A stretch of DNA of 64,000 nt from Chloroflexota bacterium (lineage in GTDB: Bacteria > Chloroflexota > Anaerolineae > Anaerolineales > UBA11579), in assembly GCA_016191875.1 (NCBI GenBank), contig JACPVG010000012.1, positions 1 through 64,000 on the forward strand. Reading direction: 5' to 3'. Position 1 is the stretch's first letter; every line of letters begins with the position of its first letter. The position numbers and the translations under genes are program-made. Below, piece after piece: positions 51,659 to 60,449 of the stretch. The notes under the pieces were generated by a model. That model did no database searches and had not been told where the DNA came from. It saw nothing but the letters and a program-made list of their open reading frames with translations.

Positions 51659-52783
51659 CTATAACCCGCGGCGGTAGAGGCGGTGGCGCTTGTACCATTT
51701 GACCCCCAACGAGACGTTGTCCGAGAAACTGCGGAAGTTGTCTTCGCCCACCTGGACGGTATCGGCGTGCTGGAAGCGCGCCTGCATGAGCGTCACCCCC
51801 AGTTCGGCGTAGAGCACGGCGTTGGCGCCGCGGCCCTGGCGCTGGGGAAGGATGCCCACGCCGTTCACGTTCACCCAATCGGTTTTCTTTTTGTCGCGCA
51901 GGATGTGCCACCAGCCGAAGGGGAACAGGCGGCCGCGGGCTTTCTGCAGCCCGGCGGAGACGTCCGGGTAGGCCAGGATGAAGCCGATGGGCTCCTCGCC
52001 CTTCATCACCACCTTGACCAGGCGCGGCTCGGCGATGGCTTTGAGGCCCTCGGCGAACGCAAGGGCCTCCTCGTCGCTCATCGGGTAGGAGTCTTCGCCG
52101 CCCTGGAAGGAGACGCGCTGGAGTTCGCTGATGCGCGGAATCCAGGACCACAGTTCGTTGATGCTGGCGAAGGTCTTGATCCAGAAGCCGGAGCGCTCTT
52201 TGACGCGGGCGGCGATCTCCAGGATGCGGGGCGGGATGGCGCTGGCCGGCCCGCGGCCGATGTAGCCGGAGAGGCTGTCGTGCCACTTCTCGAAGCCGGA
52301 GTCCTCGATGAACGCGCCGTAGTAGGGCGGGTTGTAGGGAATCATCAGGGCCGGGCGGTGCTCGAAACCTTCCACCAGCGCGCCGCCGGCCCCGGCCACC
52401 ACCAGCCCCTTGGGGCCGACGATGGTATCCAGCCCGCGGGCGCGGGCCCACTCGAAGGCGGCGGCGAACAGGCCGCGGGCGACCTGGATATCCTCGACGA
52501 CCTCGAACAGCCCGAACAGGGCGGGCTTCTCGCCGGGGCGCGAAACGTAGCGGGTGTTGTGCATTATGGCGATGCGGCCGAGGAAGCGGCCGTCCGCTTC
52601 GGCCACGAAGAACCCGGCCGTGGAATGGGAGTAGAAGGGATTACGCGCCTGGTCCAGGTTGGCGCGCTCTTCGGTGCGCAGGGGCGGCACCCATTGGGGG
52701 ATGTCGCGGTAGAGTCCGTAGGGGAAGTCCACCCAGCGGCGGACGTCGCGGCGGTTGGCGGTGTCGAGAGCCCGAATGCGCAT
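51659..52783 (-). CDS. GNAT-fold protein of unknown substrate
   Basis: A 374-residue protein. The N-terminal part has FPYGLYRDIPQWVPPLRTEE near residue 20 and FFVAEADGRFLGRIAIMHN near residue 58, typical of a conserved bacterial GNAT-like family. The C-terminal GNAT lobe has WVNVNGVGILPQRQGRGANAVLYAEL near residue 310, with an acetyl-CoA loop Q-x-x-G-R-G. The substrate is unknown. ATG 52783 with AAGGAG upstream is preferred over GTG 52792. It has no operon partner. Confidence 0.75.
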   Translation of the reverse strand: MRIRALDTANRRDVRRWVDFPYGLYRDIPQWVPPLRTEERANLDQARNPFYSHSTAGFFVAEADGRFLGRIAIMHNTRYVSRPGEKPALFGLFEVVEDIQVARGLFAAAFEWARARGLDTIVGPKGLVVAGAGGALVEGFEHRPALMIPYNPPYYGAFIEDSGFEKWHDSLSGYIGRGPASAIPPRILEIAARVKERSGFWIKTFASINELWSWIPRISELQRVSFQGGEDSYPMSDEEALAFAEGLKAIAEPRLVKVVMKGEEPIGFILAYPDVSAGLQKARGRLFPFGWWHILRDKKKTDWVNVNGVGILPQRQGRGANAVLYAELGVTLMQARFQHADTVQVGEDNFRSFSDNVSLGVKWYKRHRLYRRGL

Positions 52784-52878
52784 TGTATCCACTCCTTGCC
52801 GGAGGGGATTCTATCACCGGCTCAACGCGGGGCGATGGGCGGGTGAGGGCAGAGGAGGTAGCTCTATGCCGCTAGCCG

Positions 52879-55161
52879 CTAGTTGCCTTGACCCCAGGGC
52901 GGAAACCATCTGATTTCAGAAATTTCCTTCAAGCCCGAGTCAAAACACGATCTTTGTCCATCCAAGAAGGATAGAACGCAGACAAACGAATCGCTCTCCG
53001 ACGACACGACATAGTAAAGCGTTTGATTGTGCTCGTCCACATCGAATGCGGTTACGACTCCCAAGTCGAATGGCAATTCTTCCCACATCTGAGAACCATC
53101 CGTCAGAATACGCACCAGTGCCACCTCGCCGCTCTCGCGCTCAACGAAGTAGTAGACATATCTTCCATCGCTACTAATGATGATCCGGGCCCAGTACGGT
53201 ACGGTTTCCGAATCCGCTTGTTTGATCAGAAGTGTCCGGGTTCCAGACAGGGGGTCATAGGAAAGGATCTGATTTCCAGAACTTACAAACAAGAGGCCGC
53301 TGCCATCAGGCAGCCAATCGATGAGACGGGCATCCTCGCAGTATCCGCTTGGAGAGAGCGGCGGACCGGAGGGCATCTCCGTAATGGGGGTCGCGGAATC
53401 CGAGTGGATATTGTGTAGCCAGATCCCCGCGCAATTCACGCCCGAGGTGAATGCGATGTAATCGCTGAGTTCCCAGGGATCAGGGCGTATGGCGCTCCCA
53501 AGATCGAATCCGGCAAAGGAGACAACATGACTGGCAAGCAGGCTGTATAGCGGATCGAATTCTTCAATCTTCCAGTCCCCCATCCCTTGGTTTGCGCTTG
53601 AAAGAACACCGATCACTCGCCCCCGATTGGCCACGGTGAAATCGGCTACGTAGCCGCTCGCAAAGAACTTGTACTCAAAGGTCCCGGTTAGTGCGGAAAT
53701 GACGTATCCCCCGGACTGGTCAGCAAAGAAGGCACGTGTGCCCTCTGGCCCGATCTCCAGCAGATGAACAAAGGTGTCGGACAGATAGACTCGAACTGGG
53801 CCTTCCGCCTGCGGACCGATTAGGAACAGCCCTTTATTCCCGCTCCAGTCCATGCCCGTTGCCAATAGCTGGAGACCTTGAAGATCAGGAGTCGCAGAGT
53901 CTGGTGAAGGCGAGGCGCTTGGAGGCGGAGTCGGCTGATTCCAGAAGTAGAGCACGTGGGCTGGGCTGTTGCCGACCAGGTAGTTCGCGAGAAAGTCAAC
54001 TTGGCTGGTTATAACGCCGGTGGCCTCAAAGACAGTGGTTATGTCCTTGACGGTCCAGGTGGCAGCCACATCTAGACCACAAATACCCGCCCGCTCCAGT
54101 AGCCTTTGCAACTGCACCTCATCAAGATACGCGCGCGTGGCTAACTCAGCGGCGGCAAGTCCATCCTGATCCACAAGCAGCGCTTCGGCCGCCTGAAAAA
54201 GAAGTGCTGCAATTTTCACGTCCTCCGAAATGCACTTGACCGTGTCAGGGAGGTTTAACTTATATGCGACGCCAGGCAATAGGATTAGTCCGTTGTGAAC
54301 TTGCGTGTACACCATGGTCTTCGTAGTCAGCCTTGCCTCAACGGTGAGAGGAGAGCCGGTATTCGTGTCTGCCCCGAATTCCAAGACCTCTCCAGGCGAA
54401 AGCACCTGTGGGAACCCGGCGACATCTCTCCCCAACACCGATACCTCATAATAAAAAGACTTGGGGTTCAGCACGTTGAGGGTGGGCTTTTTCCCATCAA
54501 CCACCACGCAACCTTGCACCAAGCTCTTCGCACTGTCTAGGTTTATCCTTACGAACGTTGTCTCCTGCACACACTCGGTCGTGAGAAGATCCAAGACCTG
54601 GGTGGAGTCCACCCATCCTCCGGTCAATATGCCGTTCAACACGGCAATCCAGGCATCCCAATTCCAGGTTGTCACCGACCAGCGCGAAGCATGATCAACC
54701 TCAATGGCGATGACCTCGCGTTCGAGATCAACGTTGCCGCCCGCAAAGACCCACTCTCCCAAGACTTCGTCGAAATAGGAAAGGAATATCTCGTTAGGGG
54801 CAGTATCGTCTGGCAAAAGGCCCATCTGAACAGGAATCTCTAAATAAATGTTTCCTTTCAGGCTGATCTCATCCAGTTTGATTTCGTAAATGGCACCGAC
54901 GTGCTGAAACCAGGGTTGTTGGCTGGCGACCGATGACGCGTCCAGCCTCTCTATTGAGATCCGGCCGCCGACAGCCAGACTGCCCGGAGAAACTCGTAGC
55001 AGCGCACCATCATCTAGAGAAACTGTTCCCCCCTCTACAGGACTGACCATGGCCGACGAGCGATTCGAGCCATTTCCCCGAGAAAACCATCCTGAGAAGG
55101 AGGAACAACCAAGCGAAGCCAACAGCACTACTGCGAAACCAATGATGGCTCTTCTGGACAT
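52879..55161 (-). CDS. Large lipoprotein with C-terminal propeller-like repeats
   Basis: A 760-residue lipoprotein (VVLLASLGCSS). Residues about 35-190 form an immunoglobulin or ZU5-like beta region (EGGTVSLDDGALLRVSPGSLA with a later YFDEVLGEWVFAGGNVD). A helical middle section and a Pro/Ser linker (TPPPSASPSPDSATPD near residue 425) lead to a beta-rich half with TolB/WD40-style strands (LLFVSSGNQILSYDPLSGTRTLL near residue 640). Its base composition is nearer 53% GC, lower than that of its neighbours, suggesting transfer. The function is unknown. Confidence 0.72.
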   Translation of the reverse strand: MSRRAIIGFAVVLLASLGCSSFSGWFSRGNGSNRSSAMVSPVEGGTVSLDDGALLRVSPGSLAVGGRISIERLDASSVASQQPWFQHVGAIYEIKLDEISLKGNIYLEIPVQMGLLPDDTAPNEIFLSYFDEVLGEWVFAGGNVDLEREVIAIEVDHASRWSVTTWNWDAWIAVLNGILTGGWVDSTQVLDLLTTECVQETTFVRINLDSAKSLVQGCVVVDGKKPTLNVLNPKSFYYEVSVLGRDVAGFPQVLSPGEVLEFGADTNTGSPLTVEARLTTKTMVYTQVHNGLILLPGVAYKLNLPDTVKCISEDVKIAALLFQAAEALLVDQDGLAAAELATRAYLDEVQLQRLLERAGICGLDVAATWTVKDITTVFEATGVITSQVDFLANYLVGNSPAHVLYFWNQPTPPPSASPSPDSATPDLQGLQLLATGMDWSGNKGLFLIGPQAEGPVRVYLSDTFVHLLEIGPEGTRAFFADQSGGYVISALTGTFEYKFFASGYVADFTVANRGRVIGVLSSANQGMGDWKIEEFDPLYSLLASHVVSFAGFDLGSAIRPDPWELSDYIAFTSGVNCAGIWLHNIHSDSATPITEMPSGPPLSPSGYCEDARLIDWLPDGSGLLFVSSGNQILSYDPLSGTRTLLIKQADSETVPYWARIIISSDGRYVYYFVERESGEVALVRILTDGSQMWEELPFDLGVVTAFDVDEHNQTLYYVVSSESDSFVCVLSFLDGQRSCFDSGLKEISEIRWFPPWGQGN

Positions 55162-55333
55162 CTCAATCTCTATTGCGGATAAGCGGCCGTGGGGCAAGAA
55201 GCACCTCTGCGTTTATTTAAACCCTCTCGGATGGGAATCGAGTGGGCAAGTGGACTTTGGACTGGCATGTCTCTGAAAGAGTGGTGTGGCTTCCGCTTTG
55301 CCGCGCAACCGTGACAATCTCAGCCGCCGACCG

Positions 55334-55630
55334 TTAGAACCGCCCTACCCAGAACCACCAGTTGAGAACGAGGAATACGAAGGCGCAAAACGCCAGTAGT
55401 CCGATAGCGATACCCAGATAGCCCAGAAGCAAGCCGATCTTGGCCAGGCCGTTCCCTTGAATCTGCCCCAGGCTCTCGCTGATCTCCCTTATTGCCATAT
55501 GCCCGCTGATCACCGCGACGATTGATCCCAGAATGGGTAACAGTGTTAGCCCTGCTAGACTTGAAAGCAGACTGATAATCGCCATAAGGCTGGTTTTGGC
55601 ACGTGGGGTTTGGTAACTCTGGTAGCGCAT
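55334..55630 (-). CDS. DUF4190-type small membrane protein
   Basis: A 98-residue protein with two transmembrane helices. The DUF4190 pattern is present: MAIISLLSSLAGLTLLPILGSIVAVISGHMAIREI near residue 18, with the GHxAxxEI end, and a second helix. Function unknown. ATG 55630 is used; an in-frame TTG at 55660 lies right against GGAGGAGG but with no spacing, so it is less likely. Lower GC than the core genes. Confidence 0.65.
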   Translation of the reverse strand: MRYQSYQTPRAKTSLMAIISLLSSLAGLTLLPILGSIVAVISGHMAIREISESLGQIQGNGLAKIGLLLGYLGIAIGLLAFCAFVFLVLNWWFWVGRF

Positions 55631-55801
55631 ACGATCCACCCGAGTGCGGGTGTTTATCAACCTCCTCCTATTATTTGGCGCTTACAAACTCCTAGAACAG
55701 AATTGCCCGGGCCATCAAAGCGCCATCGTGACCGTGGCGCAGGAACCGCCAGCCGCTATACAGGATATCGTCCCGGGCAGATCTCAACTGGTAACAGATG
55801 C

Positions 55802-56707
55802 TTATTCAAGCATAAGTTGTTTTCCGAAGTCGGTACCCAGAAGAGGGGCCAAGAAGGCGAGACGTTCTTCATAGATCTTTACATACTCCTCGCTTGACCT
55901 ATCTCCAAAGATGTCCAATACCTCCTGCCAGTCTCCCGACGACATAAGTTGCCTTGACCAGTCTGCGCGCTCGGTCTCGAGAATCGCTCGCTCGCGACTC
56001 GATCTTCCACTGAACGCAATCAGGGTTATTGAACTGATTGGAACAATCCCGCAAGCAGCGAGCATCATCAACCCATTAATTAGTCCACCAAAATCGCCCC
56101 GTGTCAGCAAACTCAGTCCCCGAAAGAGTAGAGACAGGCCCAGCCACGCGAACAGCAGCAAACCCAAACAACCGGAGCCAATGAATAGAACCTTCTTGGC
56201 GAAGTGATTGTTGGCGAGTTTCCGCCAGCGACCGTTGGTCGCCATTAGAGATTCGAGACTAGCTTTTGCGGAAATGGCGCGGCGCAGTAGCGGCATTTCG
56301 TTTCCATACTGAACCGCGACTACCGCCTCTTGAAGTTCCCCCTCTGTCAACTTCGCTTGCGCGCCCTGAACAACTTTCCCGATCTTCCTCCGCGTTTCGA
56401 GAAGGTAGTCTGCATCCGAGGTTGGAGCGCCCAGGGCCAGGAAAGTATCTTCTGAAATCCCGCTGCTGGTCAACTGGAAATCAAGGCACTGGGCTACTAT
56501 GTATGCTCTCTGTGGATATTCATCCAGCTGGTCGGACGCCAAATTGATTGCACTGGAGGTGTCCAGTACAAAACTTCGCAGTGCCGCAAGGAATGCCTCC
56601 CTGGTTGCTTCTGCCTCCTTGCTTGCCTTTGCACCGGCCTCGGTTTGCAAGATTTTTGAATACGTAGCGAGTTCTAGGCTAGCATGGAGCCAATCCCATC
56701 CGCTCAT
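55802..56707 (-). CDS. Hypothetical membrane protein
   Basis: A 301-residue protein. The N-terminal 170 residues are helical and soluble (KILQTEAGAKASKEAEATRE). Two transmembrane helices lie near residues 175-200 and 215-245, and a helical tail follows. No family is recognised. ATG 56707 has an excellent AGGAGGACACG site. It belongs to a group of lower-GC accessory genes (52.9-56.9 kb) on the minus strand. Confidence 0.65.
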   Translation of the reverse strand: MSGWDWLHASLELATYSKILQTEAGAKASKEAEATREAFLAALRSFVLDTSSAINLASDQLDEYPQRAYIVAQCLDFQLTSSGISEDTFLALGAPTSDADYLLETRRKIGKVVQGAQAKLTEGELQEAVVAVQYGNEMPLLRRAISAKASLESLMATNGRWRKLANNHFAKKVLFIGSGCLGLLLFAWLGLSLLFRGLSLLTRGDFGGLINGLMMLAACGIVPISSITLIAFSGRSSRERAILETERADWSRQLMSSGDWQEVLDIFGDRSSEEYVKIYEERLAFLAPLLGTDFGKQLMLE

Positions 56708-56752
56708 CGTGTCCTCCTGAAACGATTCTACAGACGCCAAGCCTAGGCGATT

Positions 56753-56869
56753 TTACCATAGTGCGGCGGGCGGCGAGGCCAGCGGGTAGCTACAGGCCAT
56801 CGAGACCACGGCCAGCGACAGCAGCGCGGCGACAAACGGGTAAACCCTAGCGTGAAGTTTCCTGTGCAT
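56753..56869 (-). CDS. Small lipoprotein-like remnant
   Basis: A 38-residue frame: a basic start, a hydrophobic stretch and the lipobox VVSMACS, and then it stops 13 residues later. It looks like the signal peptide of a lipoprotein cut off after the anchor. It is either a decayed gene or a tiny lipoprotein. There is no strong ribosome site. The sequence after it contains the likely promoter of the gene at 55802. Confidence 0.35.
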   Translation of the reverse strand: MHRKLHARVYPFVAALLSLAVVSMACSYPLASPPAALW

Positions 56870-56976
56870 TGGACGGTTCCCTGCTTCCATAATGCCGCAT
56901 TCCGGAGCGTTGCCGCCCTGGCTCGGCAATTAGACTTTGCGGGGGTTCACCCAAGCCGGGAAGGAGGGTCGTGGCC

Positions 56977-57579
56977 TCAACGCGCGATGACTGGCGGGTG
57001 GGCGTACTCGAACGCGCCGGGGTAGTCGTCGGCCTCGCGCTGGCGCTTGGCGCTCCAGTCCTGGATGGCAAGTTTGTAGACCGCGGTGCGCCTGAGTTCC
57101 TCGGGCTGGATGGGGCGGTAGTCGCGGCCGGGCCGCAGGTGGGGGGCGTACTTGTCCAGCAGGGCCTGGAGGGCGCGTTCGGCACCGGCGGCGTCTTCGA
57201 CCATCTCGAGTTCGCCGAACACGGTGACGCTGTTGTATTCGACGTTGAACTCCAGCGCCTCCCGGTGAGGCAGGATGCGGCCGAACTCACTGACGTTGAG
57301 GGCGGCCTTGGGGTGGAAGGCGGCGTTGGCGCGCGTCCGCCCGACCTGGGCGGTGTGGAAGTACACGGCGTGGTCGGCCGCGATGTAGACGTAGAGCAGG
57401 GGGGTGAGGAACGGCTGGTCGCCGTGCAGGGTGGCGAGGGTCGCGAAGGCGCCGCGCGCCAGAAGGGCGCGAATCTCGGCTTCGTCGGCGATGGCGTGCT
57501 TGGGGAGCCGCATCTCGTGGCGCGGTTTATTTGCATAATATTTTGCATTATCGTCAATTTCAGTACGATTTTCTGACAT
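56977..57579 (-). CDS. Pyridoxamine 5'-phosphate oxidase-like FMN-binding protein
   Basis: A 200-residue split-barrel flavoprotein of the PNPOx/Nim-like group. AFATLATLHGDQPFLTPLLYVY near residue 45 and DHAVYFHTAQVGRTRANAAFHPKAALNVSE near residue 72 are typical FMN-binding strands, followed by YNSVTVFGELEMVED. Such proteins bind FMN, heme or F420; the reaction is unknown. ATG 57579 has CAGGAAA upstream. The CPBP protease gene lies directly upstream on the same strand. Confidence 0.8.
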   Translation of the reverse strand: MSENRTEIDDNAKYYANKPRHEMRLPKHAIADEAEIRALLARGAFATLATLHGDQPFLTPLLYVYIAADHAVYFHTAQVGRTRANAAFHPKAALNVSEFGRILPHREALEFNVEYNSVTVFGELEMVEDAAGAERALQALLDKYAPHLRPGRDYRPIQPEELRRTAVYKLAIQDWSAKRQREADDYPGAFEYAHPPVIAR

Positions 57580-57609
57580 ATTTTCCTGCCGACCTGGATA
57601 GTCCCGCAA

Positions 57610-58464
57610 TCAGGATTGCGGGCGGGTGTACAGCCAGACCAGGGCCGCCCCTGCCAGCAGGCCGGGCAGCAGGAGCAGCCCCGCTTCCGGCCCGAAGGCG
57701 CCGCCGGTCCAGAGCGGCGGGCCCGTGACCTGAATCTCGATCAGGGTGGGCGTGTCCAGCCCGCTGACCGGGAACCCGAACACGACGCCCTCGAAGACGT
57801 TCCAGCCGATGTGCAGCCCAATGGCCAGCCACAGGCTGCGCGTCCGGAGATAGGCATAGGCGAACAGCAACCCGGCCCCCAGGATGCCTGCCACCGCGAC
57901 GAGGCTGGCGTTGGGGTTGCTGATGTGCAACAGCCCGAACACGGCGGAGGAGAGGAAGACCGCCCAGCCGGTGTTCAGCCCGTCCTCTAGGTTCTGGAGC
58001 AGGTAGCCGCGGCTGAGCAGTTCTTCGTAGAAGCCCACGAACAGGAAGACGACCAGCCAGCCGAGCAGGGCGGCCCAATCCGCGGGCGACGATGCGCCGG
58101 GGCCGACCAGCCGCGCCCAGCCCGGCGCAAGGTGCAGCGCGAAGACCAGCGCCATCATCGCCGCGGCGATGGCGATGCCGGCCAGCGTATCGCGCGCCGC
58201 CCGCCGGTCCAGCGCCAGGCCCAGGCTTATGACCGTCCGCCGGTCCAGCCAGCGGCGGGCGGCGAACACAGCCAGGACGATGGCGAGCGCGGAGAGCACC
58301 TGGCGGGCGAAGAACGTATCCGGCAGGAGGCCGATGACCGTGACGACGGCGTAGGGTATGCCGAGGGCGAAGCTGGCGGCGATGACCAGCAGGAAGAAGC
58401 CGAGCAGCCGCCAGAGCAGGCGCAGGCGGGGCGGGGTTTCGGGGGTGAGGAACACTGATTTCAT
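57610..58464 (-). CDS. CPBP family intramembrane metalloprotease
   Basis: A 284-residue membrane protein with about eight helices. The CAAX/CPBP motifs are present: motif 1 GFYEELLSRGYLL near residue 148 (EExxxR), motif 2 FGLLHISNPN near residue 180, and motif 3 GLHIGWNVFEG near residue 220. These are Rce1-like glutamyl proteases; bacterial members process peptides or aid immunity to bacteriocins, but the substrate here is unknown. ATG 58464 is preferred over GTG 58479. A shortened two-hairpin repeat ends 23 bases before the start. Confidence 0.85.
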   Translation of the reverse strand: MKSVFLTPETPPRLRLLWRLLGFFLLVIAASFALGIPYAVVTVIGLLPDTFFARQVLSALAIVLAVFAARRWLDRRTVISLGLALDRRAARDTLAGIAIAAAMMALVFALHLAPGWARLVGPGASSPADWAALLGWLVVFLFVGFYEELLSRGYLLQNLEDGLNTGWAVFLSSAVFGLLHISNPNASLVAVAGILGAGLLFAYAYLRTRSLWLAIGLHIGWNVFEGVVFGFPVSGLDTPTLIEIQVTGPPLWTGGAFGPEAGLLLLPGLLAGAALVWLYTRPQS

Positions 58465-58487
58465 GTAGGCGTGAAGCACTGAAGGTC

Positions 58488-58563
58488 AGCAGCCCATCTG
58501 GCTACTTTTAATAGTTGGCTGGTGTTCATCTCCGACGGAATTCTAAAGTCTTTCGGCCAACTA
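58488..58563 (-). repeat. Two-hairpin repeat, shortened copy 3
   Basis: About 76 bp, inverted relative to copy 1. The first hairpin (TAGTTGGC/GCCAACTA) and its GAATTCCGTCGGAGA loop are kept. The second is reduced to its closing stem: AGTAGCC and GGGCTGCT with a four-base loop. The internal part has been lost cleanly, leaving a foldable structure. It lies just before the CPBP gene. Confidence 0.7.
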
Positions 58564-58608
58564 CACACCACCAATCGGTTTAGAACAACAAAATGACCAG
58601 GCTATTAT

Positions 58609-58663
58609 GCAGTATAGTATGCCAAAATCGTCATACCATACTGCAAATTAGCAGTATGGTATG
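58609..58663. promoter_or_regulatory. Operator-like cluster of palindromic sites
   Basis: CATACCATACTGC (58632-58644) and GCAGTATGGTATG (58651-58663) form a perfect inverted repeat with a six-base centre. A third site, GCAGTATAGTATG (58609-58621), matches with one change. They stand 66-120 bases before the HEPN-like gene and could bind a dimeric repressor. Confidence 0.55.
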
Positions 58664-58728
58664 AGTCTGTAATGACTAGTTGGGCTCCCAAAGATCAATG
58701 AGATATATATCCGACATCAAAGATACAT

Positions 58729-59847
58729 ATGAGTTCAAATCATTACTTCAGACATCGAATTTACTGTGATAGTTCTTTCAAAGAACTAGTAAATTGGCTG
58801 GGTGGTTTCCTAATTCACAACTCGTATGTTGTAGAAGATGATGGGGACTATGGTTACCGACAATTCACATACGCAGATATGCGTATTGATGAGTCGTCAG
58901 CATATGTTAATTCTGCTTTCGCGGGAGTCATCATTGAAGAATACAGGGGCATACTTTTCCGAGTCGAGAATGTACGCAGGCATGTCGCTCGTAGGCAAAT
59001 GCGCTACGAAGATTTTCCCATCGGAGTTCGCCAAAGATTTGCTACCTGTCCTAACTTCATCGAAATTGATACTAATATTCGGCTTTATGACCTTCAGAGA
59101 GAAATTGGCGATAACTTAAAAAACTGGATAGCAAGTAAGGGGCGCAAGGCGTATATTCGTGCATTCAAAGATGAATATTTAGATATTATAGAAACAGCCT
59201 ACAATGATCCTGCTGAAAAAGCTGATCAAATTCATAAATTGCTGCTTGAGTTCTCACCAGCAGATGGGCTCGAAGAACTCAATTTATCTCAGTTTCCGCA
59301 GGATTTCATGTGGTTGTTGCCACAAATGCACCCTGATACAATAAACGCCTTGAAGACCGCAGAAATGATAAATTCCGCCTTGCCTGATTTACCAGACTCG
59401 TCCGCAGTAGTCATTGAGTACTGCAAGGCGGTCGAAATTGAACTAAGCGAAAAATTATTGAAGCCAGCCAGGAGCCATTGGGCAATCGTATCTGCTGGAA
59501 TCTCACCAACGCACCCTAAAGAACTAGAAAAACTTAAAAAATTCCTTAGTGGGAATTCACCGAAGCCTCTAGAGCTTGGCACTATGGGAGTAATGCTTGA
59601 GGCTGCTTCCAAACATGTTAATAACCCAGTTTCGAATAGCCTCTTACTGGCCTTGAAAGACCTACCTTTATCTGATGAGTCGCCTCTCGTACTTGTAAGA
59701 GATATTTTCTATCTAACACAAAATTTTAGAAATCTTGCGGCGCACAAAAGTATTCTGTCCAAGCAGCAAGCGATGGAATGCCGTGATTTCGTCATTGGAA
59801 CTGCATCAAAACATGGCTTGCTCTTCAAAATATTGAAAGCTGTGTAG
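58729..59847 (+). CDS. AT-rich HEPN-like protein
   Basis: A 372-residue protein, not membrane-bound, with about 41% GC against roughly 63% around it. The N-terminal 130 residues are a mixed fold with no recognised family. The C-terminus ends FYLTQNFRNLAAHKS near residue 330, and RNLAAH is the Rx4H signature of HEPN domains, many of which are RNases in toxin, abortive-infection or anti-phage systems. The helical middle region is consistent with HEPN. No antitoxin gene is seen. Its composition, a palindromic operator cluster upstream and an attC-like tail downstream point to horizontal gain as a cassette. Function is inferred. Confidence 0.65.
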   Translation: MSSNHYFRHRIYCDSSFKELVNWLGGFLIHNSYVVEDDGDYGYRQFTYADMRIDESSAYVNSAFAGVIIEEYRGILFRVENVRRHVARRQMRYEDFPIGVRQRFATCPNFIEIDTNIRLYDLQREIGDNLKNWIASKGRKAYIRAFKDEYLDIIETAYNDPAEKADQIHKLLLEFSPADGLEELNLSQFPQDFMWLLPQMHPDTINALKTAEMINSALPDLPDSSAVVIEYCKAVEIELSEKLLKPARSHWAIVSAGISPTHPKELEKLKKFLSGNSPKPLELGTMGVMLEAASKHVNNPVSNSLLLALKDLPLSDESPLVLVRDIFYLTQNFRNLAAHKSILSKQQAMECRDFVIGTASKHGLLFKILKAV

Positions 59848-59859
59848 ATGTTGGTAGCA

Positions 59860-59987
59860 GCCCAACAAGGCGTGCAGTGGACAGCAGGAAGCCGCCGCGG
59901 TCTTCAAGTGTTTCTTGGCTTCGGCGGAATCCTTATCTCAAGAATTATCTCGTCCCGCCCACTTGCGGCTAACGCCAGCCGTTGATA
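59860..59987 (+). repeat. attC-like site after the HEPN-like gene
   Basis: The left end GCCCAAC fits the RYYYAAC core, followed by AAGGCG and TGCAGTGGAC. The right end reads CGCCAGCCGTTGATA. CAAC and GGCG on the left pair with GTTG and CGCC on the right with three-base spacers, and GTGG can pair with CCAC at 59958-59962. The size (about 128 bases) suits an integron attC site. Confidence 0.5.
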
Positions 59988-60074
59988 GATAACTTCCTCA
60001 AACCCCGGCCCTAACTCGCTGTGCACTTCCGGGGCGGCGGTGATTCTGCCGGTCAGTTCCTTTGCGTTTCAATG

Positions 60075-60368
60075 TCACTTCTTCCGCCCGAACAACCCGC
60101 GTTTCTGGGCCGGCGGCGCGCTGGGTGGCGCGGACGGCGGCGGGGCCGGCGGCTTGCCGCCGAACAGGCGGCGCATCAACCGGAAGCGCTGGCTGGGCGC
60201 AGGGGGCTGGCGGCCGCCGCGCCACAGGCCGATCGCCAGCCCGCCGAGCACGATGCCGGAGAGCAGCAGCCAGAAATTCGGGCGGCCGGCCACGTCGCTG
60301 CTGAAGAACAGCGCCAGCACGGCGACGGCCATTACGGTCATGAACAGGGCCACTCGTCGTCGCAGCAT
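60075..60368 (-). CDS. Small membrane protein
   Basis: A 97-residue protein with two transmembrane helices (about residues 5-25 and 33-52) and a basic, Pro-rich cytoplasmic tail ending KRGLFGRKK. No family is recognised. ATG 60368 has GGAAGGAA upstream. It follows the dehydrogenase gene but is separated from it by a strong terminator. Confidence 0.6.
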   Translation of the reverse strand: MLRRRVALFMTVMAVAVLALFFSSDVAGRPNFWLLLSGIVLGGLAIGLWRGGRQPPAPSQRFRLMRRLFGGKPPAPPPSAPPSAPPAQKRGLFGRKK

Positions 60369-60393
60369 AGGGTTTCCTTCCCGGCGGAACAAA

Positions 60394-60442
60394 AAGCGGC
60401 CGGCGGGAGTTGCTTCGCAACTTATCGCGCCGGCCGCCGCTT
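60394..60442 (-). terminator. Rho-independent terminator after the P5C dehydrogenase gene
   Basis: On the minus strand, ten-base arms GCGGCCGGCG/CGCCGGCCGC hold an inner AGTTGC-TTC-GCAACT hairpin and are followed by TTTTTGTT. The inner hairpin and its flanks are shared with 4147-4192. Confidence 0.75.
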
Positions 60443-60449
60443 GTTGGCC

